This document shows, piece after piece, positions 24,523 to 35,148 of a DNA stretch of 64,000 nt. The notes under the pieces are model-generated. The model ran no database searches. It was not told the origin of the DNA and worked only from the letters and a program-made list of their open reading frames with translations. The stretch is from an uncultured Prevotella sp. GTDB lineage: Bacteria; Bacteroidota; Bacteroidia; Bacteroidales; Bacteroidaceae. Positions within the stretch are counted from its first letter, which is position 1; every line of letters begins with the position of its first letter. Made by a program: the position numbers and the translations under genes. The stretch lies in NCBI GenBank assembly GCA_947170265.1, contig CAMVSV010000007.1, forward strand, positions 21,300-85,299. Direction: 5' to 3'.

Positions 24523-25278
24523 ATGAACAGCAACAGTGATTCAATAATTATCATTCCCACATACAACGAGAAGGAGAACATGGAGAAAATCATCCGTGCA
24601 GTGTTCTCGTTGGAGAAATGTTTCCACATTCTCGTAATCGACGACGGCAGTCCCGACGGCACCGCAGCAATAGTGAAGCGGCTGATGGCAGATGAGTTTG
24701 CCGAAAGGCTGTTTCTCATAGAACGGCAGGGCAAGCTCGGGCTCGGCACCGCCTACATCACCGGTTTCAAATGGGCGTTGGAGCACGGCTACGACTATAT
24801 CTTCGAGATGGATGCCGACTTCTCACACGACCCCAAGGACTTGCCGCGCCTCTATTCGGCATGCGCCGACGAGGGCTACGATGTGGCTATAGGGTCGCGC
24901 TATGTGAGCGGTGTGAATGTGGTAAACTGGCCAATAGGCAGAGTGCTCATGAGCTATTTTGCATCGAAATACGTGAGAATGATAACAGGATTTCATGTTC
25001 ACGACACCACCGCTGGTTTCAAATGCTACAAACGACGTGTGTTGAGCACCATTGAGCTCGACAAGATCCGCTTCAAGGGTTACGCCTTCCAGATAGAGAT
25101 GAAATATACCGCCCATAAGATTGGTTTCAAGATAAAGGAAGTGCCGGTGGTGTTTGTGAACCGTCGCGAAGGAGTATCAAAGATGAGCGGAGGCATCTTC
25201 AGCGAGGCGTTGTTCGGAGTGATGCGCCTGCGCTGGGACGGATGGTTCAGGAAGTATCCTGCCATGCCAGCTGAATAA
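24523..25278 (+). CDS. Polyprenol monophosphomannose synthase (family 2 glycosyltransferase)
   Basis: The 251-residue protein moves a sugar, typically mannose, from its nucleotide carrier to polyprenyl phosphate. Family 2 signs are IIIPTYNEKENM at the N-terminus, DDGSPDGT (about 44-51), the metal-binding EMDADFSHDP (about 94-103), and RYVSG with a later RREGVSKMSGG block that marks dolichyl-phosphate mannosyltransferase types. It has no C-terminal membrane helices, like the soluble bacterial form. mfd begins 2 bp after its stop codon. The link to mfd is probably only transcriptional. Confidence 0.88.
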   Translation: MNSNSDSIIIIPTYNEKENMEKIIRAVFSLEKCFHILVIDDGSPDGTAAIVKRLMADEFAERLFLIERQGKLGLGTAYITGFKWALEHGYDYIFEMDADFSHDPKDLPRLYSACADEGYDVAIGSRYVSGVNVVNWPIGRVLMSYFASKYVRMITGFHVHDTTAGFKCYKRRVLSTIELDKIRFKGYAFQIEMKYTAHKIGFKIKEVPVVFVNRREGVSKMSGGIFSEALFGVMRLRWDGWFRKYPAMPAE

Positions 25279-25280
25279 AT

Positions 25281-28200
25281 ATGGAAATAACAGAACTTCA
25301 ACGAAAGTATGGCTCCATGCCCCAGGCTGGAGCCTTTTTGGACTTACAGGGAAAGAAGTCGGTAAAGACCATTTTCCTGCAGGGACTGTTGGCATCGTCG
25401 GCACCACTGTTCTTCAGTGGACTTCATCACAGATGGACCAAGCGCACGCAGGACGTGCCGCCGGTGGTGCTGTTTGTCACCAATGATGCCGACAGTGCCG
25501 GATATTTCTATCACGACCTCACACAGGTGATGGGCAACGACCAAGTGATGTTCTTTCCGTCAGGCTATCGCCGCCAAGTGAAATACGGTCAGCGCGATGC
25601 AGCCAACGACATTCTGCGCACCGAGGTGCTCACGTCACTCTCGACAGAGGCCACCTTACAGAAGCCACTATTCATTGTAAGCCACCCGGAGGCACTGGCA
25701 GAACTTGTGATTTCCCAGCAGAAACTCAACGAGCGCACCATGCGTCTCACCGTGGGTGAGAGCTACGACATCATGAAGGTTGTCAGCACCCTGCGTGAAT
25801 ATGGCTTTCTGGAAACCGACTATGTGTATGAGCCGGGACAGTTTGCCGCGCGTGGAAGCATTCTCGACGTCTATTCATTCAGCTGCGAGCAGCCTTTCCG
25901 CATTGACTTCTTCGGAGACGAGATTGACACCATACGCGTCTTTGAAGTTGAAAATCAGCTGTCGAGCCAGCAACGCACAAGCGTTGAGCTGGTGCCCGAC
26001 ATCTCGGCAAGGACTGAAAAGAAGATATCGTTCATGGAACTGCTGCCCGAAGGGTCGCTGCTCGTGGTGAGAGACTACACCTTCCTGTGTGACCGCATAG
26101 CACAGATTTACCAAGAAGGCTTCTCGCAGCAAGCCCTCACCGAACGCATGGAGGGCAAGACAGAGGTGGAACAGCAGCAGATAGCCATGCAGATGCAGAG
26201 GGAGAGTCAGATAGTGAGCGGTACCCGGTTTGCCGGTGATGCCGCCAGGCTCAGGAGAATAGAGATTGGCAGCAAACCTACTGGCTCCCCTGATGCCACC
26301 ATCACGTTCAAGATTTCGCCACAACCACTGTTCCACAAGAACTTCGACATGCTTACCCGCTCGCTTGACGACTATCTGCTGCAAGGCTACAAGCTATACA
26401 TCCTTGCCGACAGTGCCAAACAGCAACAGCGATTGCGGGACATCTTTGACGAGAGAGGCGAAAAGAGCGACATGCCCACCGACACCCGTCTGCAGTTCAC
26501 ACCCATTGACCACACCATACACGAAGGGTTCGTAGATCATCAGCTGAAGGCATGTCTCTTCACCGACCACCAGATTTTCGACAGGTTCCATAAGTTCAAC
26601 CTAAAGTCCGACAAGGCACGCTCCGGCAAGATGGCACTCACCTTGAAAGAGCTGCAGGAAATGGAGCCCGGCGACTTCATTGTACATGTGGACTTCGGTA
26701 TAGGCAAGTTTGCAGGACTGGTGCGAGTGCCGCTGCCAGCCCGTCAGGGCGCCACCAACGGCAACGCCGGCTATCAGGAAATGATACGTCTGGTATACCA
26801 GCGAGGCGACATCGTTGACGTGAGCATACATTCACTCTACAAGATTTCAAAATACCGGAGCAACGACGGTGAGAAAGAGCCACGACTCTCCACACTCGGC
26901 ACAGGAGCATGGGAGCGCATGAAGGAACGCACCAAGAAACGCATAAAAGACATTGCACGCGACCTCATACAGCTCTATGCCCGCAGAAAGAAAGAGAAAG
27001 GCTTCGCCTACAGCCCCGACACCTATCTGCAGCACGAGCTTGAGGCTTCGTTCCTGTATGAAGACACACCCGACCAACAGAAAGCCACCGCAGAGGTGAA
27101 GCTCGACATGGAGAGCCAACGACCCATGGACCGTCTCGTATGCGGTGACGTGGGATTCGGAAAGACCGAAGTGGCTGTAAGGGCAGCCTTCAAGGCGGCA
27201 TGCGACTCCAAGCAAGTGGCTGTGATGGTGCCCACCACCGTACTTGCCTTCCAACATTTCCAGACCTTCCGCGACCGACTGCGCCATCTGCCGGTGAGGG
27301 TGGACTACCTCTCTCGGGCACGCACCGCCAAACAGACACGTCAGGTGATGGAAGACCTCAAGGCCGGACGCATAGACATACTCATAGGCACACAGAAAAT
27401 GATTGGCAAGAGCGTGGAATGGAAAGACCTCGGACTGCTCATCATCGACGAGGAACAGAAGTTCGGAGTGTCGACAAAGGAAAAGCTGCGACAGATGAAG
27501 ACAAACGTGGACACACTGACCATGTCGGCAACACCCATTCCAAGAACCCTGCAGTTCTCACTCATGGGTGCACGCGACATGAGCATCATGCGCACACCAC
27601 CACCCAACCGATACCCCATACACACCGAGCTTGCATCGTTTGGAGGCGAAGTGATTGCCGATGCCATAAACTTCGAGATGAGCAGAAACGGACAGGTGTT
27701 TTTCGTCAACGACAACATACGAGGTCTTGACCATATTGCCTCAGTAATAAAGAAATATGTGCCAGACTGCCGCATAGCCATAGGACACGGGCAGATGAAA
27801 CCCGAACAGCTCGAAGAAATAATAATGGGATTTATCAACCACGACTACGACGTGCTGCTCTCTACAACGATAGTGGAAAACGGCGTAGATATTCCCAATG
27901 CCAACACCATAATAATAAACGATGCCCATCGTTTCGGACTATCCGACCTCCATCAGATGCGTGGCAGGGTTGGAAGAAGCAACCGCAAGGCATTCTGCTA
28001 CCTGCTCTCTCCTCCTCTGTCGGCACTGAGCAATGATGCGCGTCGACGACTGGAAGCCCTGGAGAGCTTCTCCGAGCTTGGCAGCGGCTTCAACCTCGCC
28101 ATGCAAGACCTTGACATTCGCGGTGCCGGCAACCTCTTGGGAGCCGAACAGAGCGGCTTCATGGAAGACCTCGGCTATGAGACCTACCTGAAAATACTCA

Positions 28201-28778
28201 AGGAGGCAATGGCTGAGCTGAGAAATGAAGCACCCATACCACATCCCACGACCGAAGGGGAACATGAAGCTAAGCCCTATGTTCCCACGCCACATGACGG
28301 CGGCATGGAGGATGAAGCTTCAATCTATGTTGCCGACTGCGCCCTGGAGTCCGACCTTGAGATGTATTTCCCCGACAACTATGTGCCAGGTAGCAGCGAA
28401 CGCATGCTCCTCTATCGTGAGCTGGACAATATTGAGAGCGACCAAGAGCTCGAGGCTTACCGCAAGCGTCTGGAAGACCGATTTGGAAAGATACCCCGCG
28501 AGGGACAGGAGCTGATGCAGGTGGTGACGCTCAGACGCATTGGCAAAAACCTCGGATGCGAGAAGATAATACTTAGAAGCGGAAAGATGCAGATGCAGTT
28601 CGTAAGCAATGTGGATAGTCCTTTCTACCGAAGTTCCGTGTTCGGGAAAATAATAAACTTCGCAGCTGCCAACCCACGGCTTTGCCTGCTCAAGGAAAAC
28701 CACGGGAAGCGTTTCCTCGCCGTCAACGACATTGCCACCGTTGGCAAAGCCGTCGACGTGATGAGGAAAATGGAATGA
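25281..28778 (+). CDS. mfd: Transcription-repair coupling factor
   Basis: Mfd is a DNA translocase that removes stalled RNA polymerase and recruits UvrA. The 1165-residue protein shows the UvrB-like N-terminal module (YEPGQFAARGSILDVYSF, about 180-200) and the RNA polymerase-interacting domain (EMEPGDFIVHVDFGIGKFAG, about 455-475). Helicase motifs follow: GDVGFGKTEVAVRA near 620, DEEQKFGV near 720, SATPIPRTLQFS near 750, and RGRVGRS near 895. The TRCF C-terminal domain ends the protein. Length is normal for the family. It is coupled to the glycosyltransferase upstream and followed by a hairpin terminator. Confidence 0.97.
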   Translation: MEITELQRKYGSMPQAGAFLDLQGKKSVKTIFLQGLLASSAPLFFSGLHHRWTKRTQDVPPVVLFVTNDADSAGYFYHDLTQVMGNDQVMFFPSGYRRQVKYGQRDAANDILRTEVLTSLSTEATLQKPLFIVSHPEALAELVISQQKLNERTMRLTVGESYDIMKVVSTLREYGFLETDYVYEPGQFAARGSILDVYSFSCEQPFRIDFFGDEIDTIRVFEVENQLSSQQRTSVELVPDISARTEKKISFMELLPEGSLLVVRDYTFLCDRIAQIYQEGFSQQALTERMEGKTEVEQQQIAMQMQRESQIVSGTRFAGDAARLRRIEIGSKPTGSPDATITFKISPQPLFHKNFDMLTRSLDDYLLQGYKLYILADSAKQQQRLRDIFDERGEKSDMPTDTRLQFTPIDHTIHEGFVDHQLKACLFTDHQIFDRFHKFNLKSDKARSGKMALTLKELQEMEPGDFIVHVDFGIGKFAGLVRVPLPARQGATNGNAGYQEMIRLVYQRGDIVDVSIHSLYKISKYRSNDGEKEPRLSTLGTGAWERMKERTKKRIKDIARDLIQLYARRKKEKGFAYSPDTYLQHELEASFLYEDTPDQQKATAEVKLDMESQRPMDRLVCGDVGFGKTEVAVRAAFKAACDSKQVAVMVPTTVLAFQHFQTFRDRLRHLPVRVDYLSRARTAKQTRQVMEDLKAGRIDILIGTQKMIGKSVEWKDLGLLIIDEEQKFGVSTKEKLRQMKTNVDTLTMSATPIPRTLQFSLMGARDMSIMRTPPPNRYPIHTELASFGGEVIADAINFEMSRNGQVFFVNDNIRGLDHIASVIKKYVPDCRIAIGHGQMKPEQLEEIIMGFINHDYDVLLSTTIVENGVDIPNANTIIINDAHRFGLSDLHQMRGRVGRSNRKAFCYLLSPPLSALSNDARRRLEALESFSELGSGFNLAMQDLDIRGAGNLLGAEQSGFMEDLGYETYLKILKEAMAELRNEAPIPHPTTEGEHEAKPYVPTPHDGGMEDEASIYVADCALESDLEMYFPDNYVPGSSERMLLYRELDNIESDQELEAYRKRLEDRFGKIPREGQELMQVVTLRRIGKNLGCEKIILRSGKMQMQFVSNVDSPFYRSSVFGKIINFAAANPRLCLLKENHGKRFLAVNDIATVGKAVDVMRKME

Positions 28779-28794
28779 GCCACATGCAAGAAAA

Positions 28795-28841
28795 ACAGAA
28801 AAGCAGAACCACATCAACTCTGGGTGGTTCGGCTTTTCTGT
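28795..28841. terminator. Hairpin terminator between mfd and asnB
   Basis: An 18-base stem with one mismatch (ACAGAAAAGC..GAACCAC, 28795-28812, and its partner 28824-28841). On the minus strand it ends in TTTTT, so it mainly stops the asnB operon transcript; it may also act on mfd. Confidence 0.75.
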
Positions 28842-28910
28842 TGCTAATAAGTCTGGGGTTAAGTTCTTCTTTATTTAAGAATAAGCCCTGACGGGATGTT
28901 GTTCAGTCCA

Positions 28911-30575
28911 TCAATATGCTTGTTCGTGCACTCCCTTCACGGCACGTCCCGACGGGTCGTTCATGTTCTTGAAGGCAGCGTCCCACTCCAGCGCGATGGC
29001 AGTGGAACAGGCAACCGATGCTTCCTGGTTCACGCTACGCGCTGCCGACTCACTCGGGAAGTGTTCTTCAAATATGCTGCGGTAGTAATACTCCTCCTTG
29101 TTGAGTGGCGGATTGACAGGGAAGCGCTCAGCAGCGTGAGCCATCTGCTCATCGGTGACAGCCTCCGAGGTGATGCGTTTCAAGGTGTCTATCCATGAGT
29201 AGCCCACACCGTCGCTGAACTGCTCTTTCTGTCGCCATGCCACTTCCTCGGGAAGCATGTCGGAGAAGGCTTGTCGCAGGATTTTCTTCTCCATCGTGGT
29301 GCCTGGACACATCTTTGCCGAAGGATTGGTACGCATTGCCACATCGAGAAACTCCTTGTCGAGGAATGGCACCCTACCCTCTACGCCCCAAGCCGAGAGA
29401 CTCTTGTTGGCACGCAGACAGTCGTAGTAGTGCAGCTTTGAAAGCTTGCGCACTGTCTCTTCGTGGAAAGCCTGTGGTGATGGTGCCTTGTGGAAATAGA
29501 GGTATCCTCCGAATATCTCATCGGCTCCCTCGCCCGAGAGCACCATCTTGATGCCCATGGACTTTATTACCCTTGCCAGGAGATACATTGGAGTGGATGC
29601 CCGCACGGTGGTCACGTCGTAGGTCTCGATGAAATAGATAACGTCGCGTATGGCATCGAGCCCCTCCTGTATGGTATAGTTTATTTCATGGTGAACGGTA
29701 CCTATATGGTCGGCTACGAGACGTGCCTTGGCAAGGTCGGGTGCTCCCTTGAGTCCCACGGCAAAGGAGTGGAGTCGCGGCCAATAGGCTTTTGAACGAG
29801 AGTCGTCCTCTATGCGCATCTCCGAATATTTCTGTGCTATGGCAGAGATGATGCTGGAGTCAAGACCACCACTGAGCAACACTCCATAGGGCACATCGCT
29901 CATCAGTTGTCGCTTCACGGCATCCTCCAGAGCATCGTGTATGGCGATGGCAGAGGCAGCGTTGTCTTTCACCTCAGAGTAGTTGAACCAGTCGCGCTTG
30001 TAGTATCTCTTCATTCCCGGCTCCCTGCTCCAGTAGTAATGTCCCGGTAGGAAGGACTCATAGCGGTCGCAATGCCCTTCGAGAGCCTTCAGCTCCGATG
30101 CTACATATACTGTTCCGTCGTTGTCGTAGCCGATGTAGAGGGGTATTACGCCTATCGGGTCACGGGCAATGAGGAACTCGTCCTTCTGCTCATCGTAAAG
30201 CACGAAGGCAAAGATGCCATTGAGGTCTTCAAGGAAGCTGATGCCTTTTTCCCTGTAGAGTGCCAGTATCACCTCACAGTCGGAACCAGTCTGGAATTCA
30301 TACCTGCCGGCATAGAGTCGGCGTATCTGCTGATGGTTGTATATCTCGCCGTTCACTGCCAACACCTGTTTGCGGTCAGGCGAATAGAGGGGCTGTCCAC
30401 CACTCTCCGGGTCTACGATGCTCAATCTCTCATGGGCGAGAATGGCAGAGCTTCCACTGTATATTCCGCTCCAGTCGGGTCCGCGGTGGCGTATTTTCTG
30501 ACTCATCTTCAGAGCCTTCTCGCGCAAAGCCTTTGATTGCTCCTTGGTGTTCAATATTGCAACTATTCCACACAT
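28911..30575 (-). CDS. asnB: Asparagine synthetase B (glutamine-hydrolysing)
   Basis: The 554-residue enzyme transfers amide nitrogen from glutamine to aspartate using ATP. It starts MCGIVAIL, so Cys2 becomes the N-terminal nucleophile of the glutaminase domain. RHRGPDWSG and NGEIYNH complete that domain. The synthetase domain has the pyrophosphate loop LLSGGLDSSI (about 232-241) and VLSGEGADEIFGGY. It is the last gene of the glutamine amidotransferase operon, 12 bp after the carB N-terminal half, in the place where the second half of carB would be expected. Confidence 0.95.
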   Translation of the reverse strand: MCGIVAILNTKEQSKALREKALKMSQKIRHRGPDWSGIYSGSSAILAHERLSIVDPESGGQPLYSPDRKQVLAVNGEIYNHQQIRRLYAGRYEFQTGSDCEVILALYREKGISFLEDLNGIFAFVLYDEQKDEFLIARDPIGVIPLYIGYDNDGTVYVASELKALEGHCDRYESFLPGHYYWSREPGMKRYYKRDWFNYSEVKDNAASAIAIHDALEDAVKRQLMSDVPYGVLLSGGLDSSIISAIAQKYSEMRIEDDSRSKAYWPRLHSFAVGLKGAPDLAKARLVADHIGTVHHEINYTIQEGLDAIRDVIYFIETYDVTTVRASTPMYLLARVIKSMGIKMVLSGEGADEIFGGYLYFHKAPSPQAFHEETVRKLSKLHYYDCLRANKSLSAWGVEGRVPFLDKEFLDVAMRTNPSAKMCPGTTMEKKILRQAFSDMLPEEVAWRQKEQFSDGVGYSWIDTLKRITSEAVTDEQMAHAAERFPVNPPLNKEEYYYRSIFEEHFPSESAARSVNQEASVACSTAIALEWDAAFKNMNDPSGRAVKGVHEQAY

Positions 30576-30587
30576 AATGATATTCTT

Positions 30588-32315
30588 TTATAGGTAAGAC
30601 AAATACAAGTAGTTGGTTTGGGCTGGATATTCAGCTGCAAGGGTATCAATGTGGTTTACCACGGGTGTGATGCCCAGCGTCTTGCGCCACTTGCGCACAG
30701 TGAGACCAGCCTTCTCCATTTTCATTCTGCTTTCCAGTCCCATGGCGCGTGCAATCTGGAAATCGGAGAAACCATAGACCTTGGCATCGTGAAGCAGTGT
30801 TGCCACTTCAGGTGAATGGAGATATTCGGCAAACTCTGAAGGTTCCATATATTCAGAGATGTCGGAAAGATAGGCAAGTTCCATGAGTTGGGAGTTGATG
30901 TCAACGATGTGCTTCAGCTTCTGCAAGAACCAACGGTCAATCATCGTGAGCTGATGAATCTGTTCTATACTGTAGCCAATGCTCAATGCTTTGGAAACTA
31001 CAAAGATGCGTTTGTCGGTAGGTTCGTGCATGGCGGTATTGATGTTATCTATCTTTATCTCATGGTTGCCCACAAAGCCGTGCATGCCCTGACCTATCAT
31101 CCTCAATCCTTTCTGCAATGCCTCCTCAAAAGTGCGACCTATTGCCATCACCTCGCCAACGCTTTTCATCGATGAGCCTAACTGTCTATTCACCCCTTGG
31201 AACTTGGCAAGGTCCCAACGTGGAATCTTCACCACCACATAGTCGAGAGCTGGCTCGAAGAAGGCACTCGTGGTCTTCGTAACCGAGTTTTTCAAGTCAA
31301 AGAGTCCATATCCGAGACCGAGCTTGGCAGCGACGAACGCCAATGGATAGCCCGTGGCTTTAGATGCCAATGCCGAGGAACGCGACAATCGGGCATTGAC
31401 CTCTATCACCCTATAGTCTTCGCTCTGCGGGTCAAGGGCATACTGCACGTTGCACTCTCCCACTATGCCTATATGTCGTATAATCTTTATGGCAAGCTCA
31501 CGCAGTTTGTGATACTCCTTGTTGGAGAGTGTCTGCGAGGGTGCTACCACTATCGACTCACCCGTATGGATGCCCAGTGGGTCGAAGTTCTCCATATTAC
31601 ATACGGTGATGCAGTTGTCATAACGGTCGCGCACCACCTCATATTCTATCTCTTTCCAGCCCTTCAGCGACTTTTCCACCAGCACCTGAGGGGAGAACGA
31701 GAATGCCTCTTCAGCCTGGGCAAGCAATTCCTCTTCGTTGTCGCAGAAACCGGAACCCAGACCACCGAGGGCATAGGCGGCACGCAGTATCACGGGAAAG
31801 CCCAATGCCTGTGCAGCCTTCTTTACTTCTTCCACATCAGAGCAAGCCTCGCTCTTGATGGTCTTCACTCCTATCTCGTCAAGACGGCTCACAAACTTGT
31901 CGCGGTCTTCGGTATCGATGATGGCTTGCACTGGAGTGCCGAGCACCTCCACCCCATATTTCTCCAATATGCCTTTCTCATAAAGCTCCACGCCGCAGTT
32001 CAGTGCGGTCTGTCCTCCGAAGCTCAGGAGTATGCCGTCGGGTCTCTCTTTGGCAATGATGCGTTCCACGAACTCTGCCGTTACTGGTTGGAAATACACG
32101 GTGTCGGCAGCAGCCTGCAAGAACTTCGCCGTTTCATCTTTCTGCGAAGTCTGCACGGTGGCTATGTTGGGATTTATGAGCACCGTGTGTATACCCTCTT
32201 CCTTCAGTGCCTTGAGTGCCTGCGCACCACTGTAGTCAAACTCGCCTGCCTGTCCAATCTTCAGGGCTCCGCTGCCAAGCAGCAACACCTTTTTTATGTC
32301 TTTTCTCTCCATCAT
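30588..32315 (-). CDS. carB: Carbamoyl-phosphate synthase large subunit, N-terminal half only
   Basis: Full CarB is about 1070 residues, with two homologous ATP-grasp halves and an allosteric domain. This ORF has 575 residues: the carboxyphosphate ATP-grasp half ([42 protein letters not shown] [12 protein letters not shown]) and the oligomerisation domain. It ends right after [15 protein letters not shown], the linker where the second ATP-grasp half normally begins. There is no leftover coding sequence; asnB starts 12 bp later. It overlaps carA by 4 bases (ATGA). The carbamate-phosphorylating half must be encoded elsewhere, or the enzyme works as a homodimer of this half, or synthesis is lost. 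Confidence 0.85.
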   Translation of the reverse strand: MMERKDIKKVLLLGSGALKIGQAGEFDYSGAQALKALKEEGIHTVLINPNIATVQTSQKDETAKFLQAAADTVYFQPVTAEFVERIIAKERPDGILLSFGGQTALNCGVELYEKGILEKYGVEVLGTPVQAIIDTEDRDKFVSRLDEIGVKTIKSEACSDVEEVKKAAQALGFPVILRAAYALGGLGSGFCDNEEELLAQAEEAFSFSPQVLVEKSLKGWKEIEYEVVRDRYDNCITVCNMENFDPLGIHTGESIVVAPSQTLSNKEYHKLRELAIKIIRHIGIVGECNVQYALDPQSEDYRVIEVNARLSRSSALASKATGYPLAFVAAKLGLGYGLFDLKNSVTKTTSAFFEPALDYVVVKIPRWDLAKFQGVNRQLGSSMKSVGEVMAIGRTFEEALQKGLRMIGQGMHGFVGNHEIKIDNINTAMHEPTDKRIFVVSKALSIGYSIEQIHQLTMIDRWFLQKLKHIVDINSQLMELAYLSDISEYMEPSEFAEYLHSPEVATLLHDAKVYGFSDFQIARAMGLESRMKMEKAGLTVRKWRKTLGITPVVNHIDTLAAEYPAQTNYLYLSYL

Positions 32316-33400
32316 CCTAACATCTTTATAAATTCATCAAACAAAAACTCTGTGTCCACCGGACCCGAGCATGCCTCGGGGTGGAACTGTGCCGACATCC
32401 AAGGGTTGGTCTTGTGGTGTATGCCCTCGTTTGAGCCGTCGTTCATGTTTACGAACAGCGGCTCCCATCCATCGGGCAACGTTGTGTCGTCAACGGCATA
32501 TCCATGGTTTTGCGAGGTGATAAAGCAGCGCGTCGTACCCACCTGCATCACCGGTTGGTTGTGGGAGCGATGACCGTATTTCAGTTTATATGTCTTCGCA
32601 CCGGCAGCTCTTGCCAGTAACTGGTTGCCGAGACAGATGCCCATGCACGGTCGCACCTTCCCGTTGTTGAGGAAGCCTCGGATGTGCTCCACCGTAGTCT
32701 CGCAGCGCTCCGGGTCGCCGGGACCGTTGGCAAGGAAGAGTGCGTCGAAGTCAAGCACGTTGAAGTCATAGTTCCACGGCACTCTCACCACTTCCACGCC
32801 TCGCTTTATGAGGCAGCGTATGATGTTTGCCTTCACGCCGCAGTCCACGAGCACCACTCTTTTTCCTGCTCCCTTGTTATAGGTGACCACCTCCTTGCAG
32901 CTTACTTTCTCCACCCAGTTCACGCTTCCATAGTCTTGGTGGCTGTTGTTCTGTTCTTTCGCGATGCCGGTACCTATTTCTATTCTTCCCATCATCACTC
33001 CATGCTCCCTGAGCACCATGGTCAGCCTTCGGGTGTCTATGCCAGTTATTGCAGGCACCTTCTCTCTCTGGAGCCATGAGGCGAGCGACTCCTTGGCATT
33101 CCAGTGTGAATACTGCTCGCTGTAGTCAGCCACCACAAGCGCCTTGACATGTATCTTCTCGCTCTCCATGAACAAGGGCAGCCCACTGTCGGCCATTCCA
33201 GTGTCGGGCACACCATAGTTGCCTATCAGCGGAAAGGTCGTAACCAGTATCTGTCCGGCATAGCTGGGGTCGGTAAGGCTCTCGGGATAGCCCGTCATAG
33301 CCGTGTTAAACACCACCTCTCCTGCCGTGTCGGCATCATAGCCGAACGATTTGCCAACGAACACAGTGCCGTCGTTGAGTATCAATCTTGCTTCTCTCAT
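32312..33400 (-). CDS. carA: Carbamoyl-phosphate synthase small subunit (glutamine-hydrolysing)
   Basis: The 362-residue subunit hydrolyses glutamine and sends ammonia to CarB for carbamoyl phosphate, the precursor of pyrimidines and arginine. The N-terminal domain has [22 protein letters not shown]. The class I glutaminase domain has the nucleophile in [11 protein letters not shown] (about 245-255) and the His/Glu pair in QFHPEA (about 328-333). Everything needed is present. It starts 2 bp after the purF-like gene and overlaps carB by 4 bp, so translation is tightly coupled. Confidence 0.95.
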   Translation of the reverse strand: MREARLILNDGTVFVGKSFGYDADTAGEVVFNTAMTGYPESLTDPSYAGQILVTTFPLIGNYGVPDTGMADSGLPLFMESEKIHVKALVVADYSEQYSHWNAKESLASWLQREKVPAITGIDTRRLTMVLREHGVMMGRIEIGTGIAKEQNNSHQDYGSVNWVEKVSCKEVVTYNKGAGKRVVLVDCGVKANIIRCLIKRGVEVVRVPWNYDFNVLDFDALFLANGPGDPERCETTVEHIRGFLNNGKVRPCMGICLGNQLLARAAGAKTYKLKYGHRSHNQPVMQVGTTRCFITSQNHGYAVDDTTLPDGWEPLFVNMNDGSNEGIHHKTNPWMSAQFHPEACSGPVDTEFLFDEFIKMLG

Positions 33401-33402
33401 TA

Positions 33403-35148
33403 TTATAATTGCATCTTTAATATCTGTTCTACATAATTCACAAATGCCATGTTCACCATACGAATGCCGCCGGGAGTGGGATAACGACCGGTGAAATACC
33501 AGTCGCCGGGGTGGTTCGGACAGGCTTCGTGCAGTCCTTCTATGCTCTGGAACACCAGCTCTATTGGTGCCTGCATACCTTCAGGACATAGCATCTGCAC
33601 TATCTTCTCATTGATTTCCTCCACGGTGAACGGTTCATATATGGCTCTCACATGATTGTCAGCCATGGGGGCTGTCTTGCATCTCCGGTACACGTCGGCC
33701 ATGAGCTGCTGCATGCCCTTCTCCTTTATCAGCGCTATGGCGGCACGGAAGGCGCAAAGCTCCTCAAGCCTCGACATGTCAATGCCATAGTAGTCGGGAT
33801 AGCGTATCTGCGGAGAGCTCGACACCATGACAATCTTCTTCGGGTGCAGCCGGTCGAGTATCTTGAATATGCTCTCCTTGAGTGTCGTGCCACGCACTAT
33901 GGAGTCGTCAATGATCACGAGGTTATCCTCGTATGGCACGAGCGAGCCGTAGGTTATGTCATATACATGTGCAGCAAGGTCGTTGCGCTCGCTGCCGTCA
34001 CTGATGAAGGTGCGCAGCTTTATGTCTTTCCACACCACCTTCTCTATCCTCACGTCATGATTAAGCTTGCGTATGCCGTCGGTCATGCCGTAGAATGCCA
34101 CCTCGGCGGTGTTGGGAATGTATGAGAACACCGTGTTTGCCACGTCGCCGCCAATGGCTTTCATTATGGCAGGGGTGAGTTGCTCGCCCAGTCGCTTGCG
34201 TTCCAGGTAAATGTCTCTGTCGGAACCTCGGCTGAAATATATTCGTTCAAATGAACATGCCGACATTCTCTTTGCTTCGAGTATCTGCTCCAGACAGCTC
34301 TCGCCGCTCTTCCTCACGATGAGCGACTGTCCGGGCTTCAGCTCCCTAATGTCCTCGGCTTTCAGGTCGAAGGTGGTCTGTATTACCGGACGCTCGGATG
34401 CCAGCACCACCACCTCGTCGTCCTGATACCAGAAGGCGGGACGTATGCCCCACGGGTCGCGCACTGCAAACATCTCGCCCGACCCTGTGAGCCCGCACAT
34501 GACATATCCACCGTCGAAATGCGGCATGGTGGTGGTCAGCACATTTGCCATCTCCACATTATCGTCGATATATCGTGTGATGGCTGTTCCCTCAAGTCCC
34601 TCGCTGCGTGCCTGGGCATAGAGACGTTCCACCTCACGGTCGAGCCTGTGTCCCATAAGCTCAAGGGTGATATATGAGTCGCCATAGATGCGTGGCGACT
34701 GTCCCTGTGCCGTAAGGAACTCAAACACTTCGTCAATGTTGGTCATGTTGAAGTTGCCGCACAGACACAGGTTCTTTGCTCTCCAGTTGTTGCGGCGAAG
34801 GAACGGATGCACATATTGCAGCCCTTTCTTCCCCGTGGTGGAATAGCGCAGATGTCCCATGTAGAGCTGTCCGGCAAACGACCCGTCTATGCGCTTGAAA
34901 ATCTCGGTGATGGCATCCTTACCCTCAGCCTTCTCGCGGAACATATATTCCTCGCCGGGCTCGGCATCCATGTTGACACATGCCACGCCGGCGCCCTCCT
35001 GACCACGGTTGTGCTGTTTCTCCATCATCAGATATAGTTTGTTGAGTCCGTAGCGCCATGTGCCGTACTTGTGTTCATAATAACTCAGCGGCTTCAGCAA
35101 GCGAATCATCGCCACACCGCACTCATGCTTCAGCTGTTCCATCTTCAC
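33403..35148 (-). CDS. purF: Amidophosphoribosyltransferase-type glutamine amidotransferase
   Basis: PurF makes phosphoribosylamine from PRPP and glutamine, the first step of purine synthesis. The class II glutaminase nucleophile is Cys in HECGVAM (residue 10), reached after a short propeptide. RGQEGAGV, GHLRYSTTG and CGNFNMTN follow. The phosphoribosyltransferase domain has the PRPP loop LVIIDDSIVRGTTLKES (about 418-434). At 581 residues it is longer than E. coli PurF, with an extra C-terminal 60 residues, as in other Bacteroidota homologues. The start may be ATG 35148 or 35142. It overlaps the end of pyrG by about 20 bases. Confidence 0.85.
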   Translation of the reverse strand: MKMEQLKHECGVAMIRLLKPLSYYEHKYGTWRYGLNKLYLMMEKQHNRGQEGAGVACVNMDAEPGEEYMFREKAEGKDAITEIFKRIDGSFAGQLYMGHLRYSTTGKKGLQYVHPFLRRNNWRAKNLCLCGNFNMTNIDEVFEFLTAQGQSPRIYGDSYITLELMGHRLDREVERLYAQARSEGLEGTAITRYIDDNVEMANVLTTTMPHFDGGYVMCGLTGSGEMFAVRDPWGIRPAFWYQDDEVVVLASERPVIQTTFDLKAEDIRELKPGQSLIVRKSGESCLEQILEAKRMSACSFERIYFSRGSDRDIYLERKRLGEQLTPAIMKAIGGDVANTVFSYIPNTAEVAFYGMTDGIRKLNHDVRIEKVVWKDIKLRTFISDGSERNDLAAHVYDITYGSLVPYEDNLVIIDDSIVRGTTLKESIFKILDRLHPKKIVMVSSSPQIRYPDYYGIDMSRLEELCAFRAAIALIKEKGMQQLMADVYRRCKTAPMADNHVRAIYEPFTVEEINEKIVQMLCPEGMQAPIELVFQSIEGLHEACPNHPGDWYFTGRYPTPGGIRMVNMAFVNYVEQILKMQL

